Source: Isoetes taiwanensis | Taxonomy: Eukaryota > Streptophyta > Lycopodiopsida > Isoetales > Isoetaceae | Length of the DNA: 64,000 bases | Reading direction: 5' to 3' | Assembly (NCBI GenBank): GCA_021234155.1 | Contig: JAJEKV010000083.1 | Coordinates: 4,257,250-4,321,249, forward strand | Part shown: in pieces, positions 59,861 through 64,000 of the stretch | Layout: each line of letters opens with the position of its first letter | Numbering within the stretch: position 1 is the stretch's first letter | Notes under the pieces: model-generated | The model's database searches: none | What the model was told of the DNA's origin: nothing | What the model saw: only the letters and a program-made list of their open reading frames with translations | Program-made: the position numbers and the translations under genes

Positions 59861-60090
59861 GTGGTGTTCCAATTCGGCTGCCCCCCTGTCCCCCCAAAAT
59901 GTGGCATTGCATCTGCCACTTTTGTGGTATGAAAGTATAATTATGGCACCGCTCAACTGACGTTATTTAAGAATGGAGTCCCAATTTGTGAGGGAAATTC
60001 TAATTTCAAAAACTAAAATTGAAATTCCTATTCTTTGGCTCCTTCCTGTTCTTTGCATACCGTCCTGTTCTTTGGCTCCCTCCCTGCTGC

Positions 60091-60248
60091 TGTAACGTTC
60101 CTAACCGACATGCCCTTAACCAACTGGGCAAAACCGTCTAGACATTTATGAGTAGTCGCTTCTACCCATTTATGCCGGTATCTCGGGAACGCCCCACAGG
60201 CACATTCAAGGTTCAAATACTCGAGCGGTCTACCATGGGCCCGTTACA
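60091..60248 (-). repeat. Solo LTR of the TRIM family
   Basis: 158 bp, almost identical to the LTRs at 7511 and 7808, flanked by a perfect 5-bp duplication GCTGC (60086-60090 and 60249-60253). A solo LTR arises when the two LTRs of an element recombine. Confidence 0.94.
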
Positions 60249-61570
60249 GCTGCAAGCTCCAATCCATTGTGGATATGGATGTCAATGAGGTAATCTGTCC
60301 ACAAACCGGCATTTCAGACAGGAGAAAACGAAGAACCAAGAAAGAAGAAACGTTGAAGAAAAGACGCCAGAGGAAAAGAAGAAGAGAAGAAAAATTGGAG
60401 CTTGCAGAATTGGCATAAGGATCCGGTTCATCAAGAAGTGCAAGCAATAAACGCCGTATTAGAGAAATGTAAGAGAAGAACATGATGCCCACTATCTGGA
60501 GGAATCACAGGTTAGTTTATTTCTGTTATTCATGTTTTCTTAGTTATGGTGCTTAGTGTGGTGGTGCATGTGGTGGTTATTGTGTTGTACAGTGATTGTG
60601 GTGTACTGTATGCAGCATGTGAATTGTGTGTAGTTGACTCTAGTTTGAAATGCAATATTTAATGTTTGGAATATTAGAACATGACAGAATTGAGTATTCC
60701 TTTACTGGTTGTGTGTACAGTCTAAAAATATTTGAGAATGACAATTAACTAACTGATCCTAAGAAGTACAAATTTTTGTTGAATAAAGACAAATTTTTGT
60801 CAGATTCAAGCACAGCTTTGTTGGAAAGTATAATATATTAAAAAAATGAGCATATCTTACAAAATCTAGCTTTACAAAATTTGGCTTTCCATTGAAAGCT
60901 CTGTACCCGAGAACTAAATTTACATGCATTTCCTAAGCAGCATGAAATCTTTGGTATGGTAGCTCGACTTATGCGCATCCAAAATTACTTGTTTTTACGC
61001 ACTAAAGCATCTAAGCTTTTCTGCAGATCATCCCGAATTTAACGGGATCGGGTTTGCGGTGCTTCACGCATCCCCGGTGGTAAGAACATAACCCGTGCCC
61101 CGGTAATTCCTAACATTCTTGACTCACTGCTCAAATGACGGATAACAAATATCTTTGTTTGCCTTTGCGGCGACATGTAACATAAGGTCATGGACCTTGT
61201 CTAAAAGCTCACTTCCTGTCAATCCGACCCCAAACATAGCCATTGAAGGCCCGGCATCCGGTCTGTTTGTATGGGTTTAGGGTGGATTCGATTCAACAAG
61301 AAGGTGGATTTAGGCATATCCACCTTCGAGATTGATCCATGAGCCCTATTTAACATATGCGAAGGCCCTTCACTCACGGGGTAGGTCGTAGTGATCTCTC
61401 GAACATCCCTACAATTGCGAAATGAACTTGTTCATTTGAGAATGAAACATAAAAATCGGGCCTTAAAGAAAGGATTTAGGACCGGATCCTTTTCTAATGA
61501 TTAGAAAGAGGAATGTAATTATTATCGGGGTAATGCAATTTCAGAAATGTTATGAGGAAAGGGCTAAGCA
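60249..61570. other. No gene seen
   Basis: Mixed composition; frames are short and unrecognised on both strands. Confidence 0.4.
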
Positions 61571-61574
61571 TTTT

Positions 61575-62392
61575 TATGTCGGGGCGAAATAGGATAAAAG
61601 TGATGTGATGTGATGTGTGGTGTGGTGTGGTGATGGTGTGGTGTGGTGTGGTGTCATGTGGGTTATGTCTATGGTGTCATGTGGGTGTGTGCATGTTAAT
61701 GTATGCTATGTGTGGATTCAATTTTATTTATTCTCCCCCCTCACCCCACCACACCCCATCATCTATCCCACCACCATAGACTACCACCACATCTTTGCGA
61801 CCACCACATTACCATCACATGCACCACATTGTCCATTACCACCACACTCCACCATATATCACACCACACCCCTCCACCACACTCTACCATATCCCACACC
61901 ACACCCCTCCACCATACTCCACCACCACCACCACACTCCACCACCACCACACTCAACCATGTACCACACCACATCCCTCCACCACCTCCACCACCACCAC
62001 CACACTCCATCACACCACATCACACCACACCACAATCCACAACACCACACTACACCACCACCACCACCCCCCCCACCACCTCCACCACCACCACACTCCA
62101 CCACACCACACCACACACCACCACCACCACCACACCCCACCCCACCACCACACTCCACCACACCACATCATACCACCACACACCACTACACACACACCAC
62201 CACCACCACCACCCCCACCACCACCACACACCACTCCCACCACCACCACCACCACCACCCCCCACCACCCCCCACCACCACCACACACCACTCCACCACC
62301 CCCACCACCCCCCCACCACCACCCACCACCACCACTCCACCACACTCCACCACCACCACACTCCACCACACGCCACCACCACCACTCAATTG
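61575..62392. repeat. Minisatellite-like low-complexity tract (TGTGG, then CCACCA/CCACAC)
   Basis: 61600-61690 is built of TGTGG and TGATG units; 61738-62392 is built of CCA, CCACA and CCCA units with almost no G. All long His/Pro/Thr or Gly/Val/Trp frames here are composition artefacts. Confidence 0.9.
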
Positions 62393-62840
62393 TATGCCTT
62401 CAATTGAGTCTTTCCAGCATCAATTAAATACTAGTAATAGTGCCCAGCGTTGCTGGGATTAGTTGGGGACCTATAAAGTTATAAGCGAACAATGAGAAGA
62501 TTGTGTAGTATAACTCTACGGAGTTCAAAAATTGCCTTTTTGTCTTAGAATTTTTTATTTGTTATTTTATTTTATTTTTATTTTTATCTTTTATTTTTTA
62601 TGTTTCGGGCGTTAGGGGGGTCTTGGCATTTATAACAAAAGGCATATAAATTTTTGTCTCCAAAATGGAAATTCTATGTTGTTTCCATGCACAACCATAC
62701 TACATGGATCTTCCTAAAAATGCCATAATTGAATTTGTGTAGCCCTTTCACCTTCAAAATAATCATGGAATTCGTGTGGTTCAAAATTTCCTTTCCCAAA
62801 ACTATAGATTCCTATATTTCCTCATGCATTATTCTAAATG

Positions 62841-62969
62841 TCTTATTGGGCTCATTTCTTTTTGTAACCTTCGTATGATCCATTAGTAGCTTGGGATAAA
62901 TGTTGTCTTGTTGGGCTCATTTCTTTTTGTAACATTCTTGTGATCCTTTAGTAGCTTGGGATAAACTGT
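62841..62969. repeat. 65-bp tandem duplication
   Basis: Units 62841-62905 and 62906-62969 share TTGGGCTCATTTCTTTTTGT and TAGTAGCTTGGGATAAA. Confidence 0.85.
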
Positions 62970-63350
62970 AAATCAATTGGCAGTTGGTAGTTATCGAACA
63001 TGAAGCAATATTTGTGCTCATCTGCCTTACGCCATGCGTCACCGTTTTCTCCTTTCCTTAAAGAATTTGTTGCCATTTTTTATATTATGCATTGTATGTA
63101 AAGGTGAGCATTTAGACCTTTGAAAGCAGCAATCCCAATAGACATCCATATTGCGAATGAAAATGCCAGCTACAATGGTTGCAAATTTATTGTCTACCAT
63201 GTTCAAAGCTCTCTGCCAATAACACATAATGTCTCAAACACCTTTGCCACGACTATACCAAAACCTATTGCTATACCAATATCTGCTTGTTTGAGATATG
63301 CTTTGCAAGTTGTGAGTCGAGCGTACAATGTATGAGCCATCAAAATATTT

Positions 63351-64000
63351 TTACATGTTCTTGCAAGAACTCCAATTGCTTCAGACTTGCCTCAAATAGA
63401 ATCATGACACAGTTTTGGAAGAGATTTGACTTTTTTCCTATTTATGCTCAACACATTACAATGGATGGTACAGAAACATCACTATAACACTAAAACTGAT
63501 AAAGTCGTTGGCAAAGCAACTAATATCTCATATTGCACGTGCATAATCAAACAACTCAACAAAATGGCTGCATGAGATGATGCGCCCAAATCATCAATTC
63601 CATAGCATTCCTGCAAATAAAGAAAAGTATGAGAGTGAAGAATAGGAGGTAAATTGACAGAAGAATACAGAACCAATGTTGTTTGCAGGATATTATCATT
63701 GAACTGCCAGAGGAAAATCTTACCAGATAAACAGCTATTGCAGCAAAATTTAATGGCTGGCAGGGATGTGCATCTGTACATGTTCTTGCTCCAATTGCTT
63801 GAGACTTGCCTCAATAGAATCATAACATGGTTCTTCTGAAAGAGATTTGACTTCTTTCCTATTTATGCTCAGGGGCCGCTCAATCTCAATTGGACATGTT
63901 GTGTGTGTAAATATCTTTGTTTTATGTGCTTTCCTGTGAACAGGTACTACTGAAGATCAACGCATCACAATAGATGATACAAAATCACTATGACACTAAG
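63351..64000. repeat. Diverged direct duplication
   Basis: The block 63351-63497 recurs at 63777-64000. Both have ACATGTTCTTGC, CCAATTGCTT, AGAGATTTGACTT and TTCCTATTTATGCTCA, and both end in a CACTATRACACTAA motif. The second copy carries about 85 extra bases. Confidence 0.75.

Larger units (their letters stand above)
56739..59865 (+). mobile_element. Second Ty3/gypsy element, 5' portion, plus strand
   Basis: After TIR-2 come a TATA box, the conserved pre-gag protein and gag ending in a zinc-knuckle remnant near 59800-59860. Beyond that no protease or polymerase is found, so the element is truncated there. It probably extends left of TIR-2 into 43561-44061. No LTR boundary could be fixed. 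Both protein regions are homologous to the minus-strand gypsy element. Confidence 0.75.
62431..64000 (-). mobile_element. Helitron 3' end, minus strand, running out of the window
   Basis: On the minus strand the element ends CTAG before a T, with the hairpin TCCCAGC-AAC-GCTGGGC (62442-62458) and the same terminal 27 bases as the Helitron at 49035. No 5' end is found before 64000, so the right limit is unknown. No Rep/helicase or captured gene recognised. Confidence 0.75.

Noticed and set aside
61617..62462. 281-codon His/Pro/Thr-rich frame and its Gly/Val/Trp mirror frames
   Set aside because: Pure consequence of the CCACCA-type minisatellite.

Overview
The window looks like transposon-rich, gene-poor chromatin of a land plant with a large genome. 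Supporting signs are plant-type Ty1/copia and chromodomain Ty3/gypsy polyproteins, a PPR gene fragment inside a Helitron, spliced genes with GT..AG introns, a TRIM element, and iMet-type primer sites. Transposases with the DKMD / VGHTHDDIDA signature are, in my experience, commonest in mosses, lycophytes and ferns, so a seed-free plant (perhaps a fern) is my best guess. That is inference. I found no intact ordinary host gene.

Layout. 1-10.7 kb: non-coding sequence with a 401-bp foldback MITE, a 670-bp hAT MITE with a perfect 8-bp target duplication, a complete 455-bp TRIM with a perfect 5-bp duplication, and a probable copia LTR remnant. 10.7-40.6 kb: one minus-strand Ty3/gypsy chromovirus (LTRs about 1.65 kb) opened by two later insertions. 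One is a 5.0-kb Ty1/copia element next to the chromodomain. The other is an 11.5-kb DNA transposon (here TIR-1) inside the 5' LTR. TIR-1 carries a DUF7869-like transposase, a decayed spliced gene with ParB-like and beta-class DNA methyltransferase-like segments, and arrays of GCGC-centred palindromes in introns and spacers. 40.6-44 kb: pyrimidine-rich flank, a decayed histone H3-like gene and three copies of a 75-bp repeat. 44.07-56.74 kb: a second large DNA transposon (TIR-2). It has a transposase on the plus strand, and on the minus strand a spliced gene ending in an FCP1/SCP-type phosphatase domain. A 3.4-kb Helitron with PPR fragments sits in the transposase intron. 56.7-59.9 kb: the 5' part of a second gypsy element, plus strand. 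60.1 kb: a solo LTR of the same TRIM. 61.6-62.4 kb: a CCACCA-type minisatellite. 62.4-64 kb: the 3' end of a second Helitron, minus strand.

How it fits together. The insertion order can be read from target duplications. The gypsy element came first, and copia (GAATC) and TIR-1 (ACCA) landed in it later. TIR-2 (CCCT) landed just upstream of the second gypsy element's coding region, and a Helitron then entered its intron. Both gypsy elements carry homologous extra reading frames upstream of gag, each about 100 bp behind a TATA box. Both large DNA transposons make 4-bp duplications, carry a non-transposase gene, and are seeded with their own short palindromes. These two patterns are the most novel material here. 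Nearly all coding regions carry stops or frameshifts, so what is read is mostly fossil.
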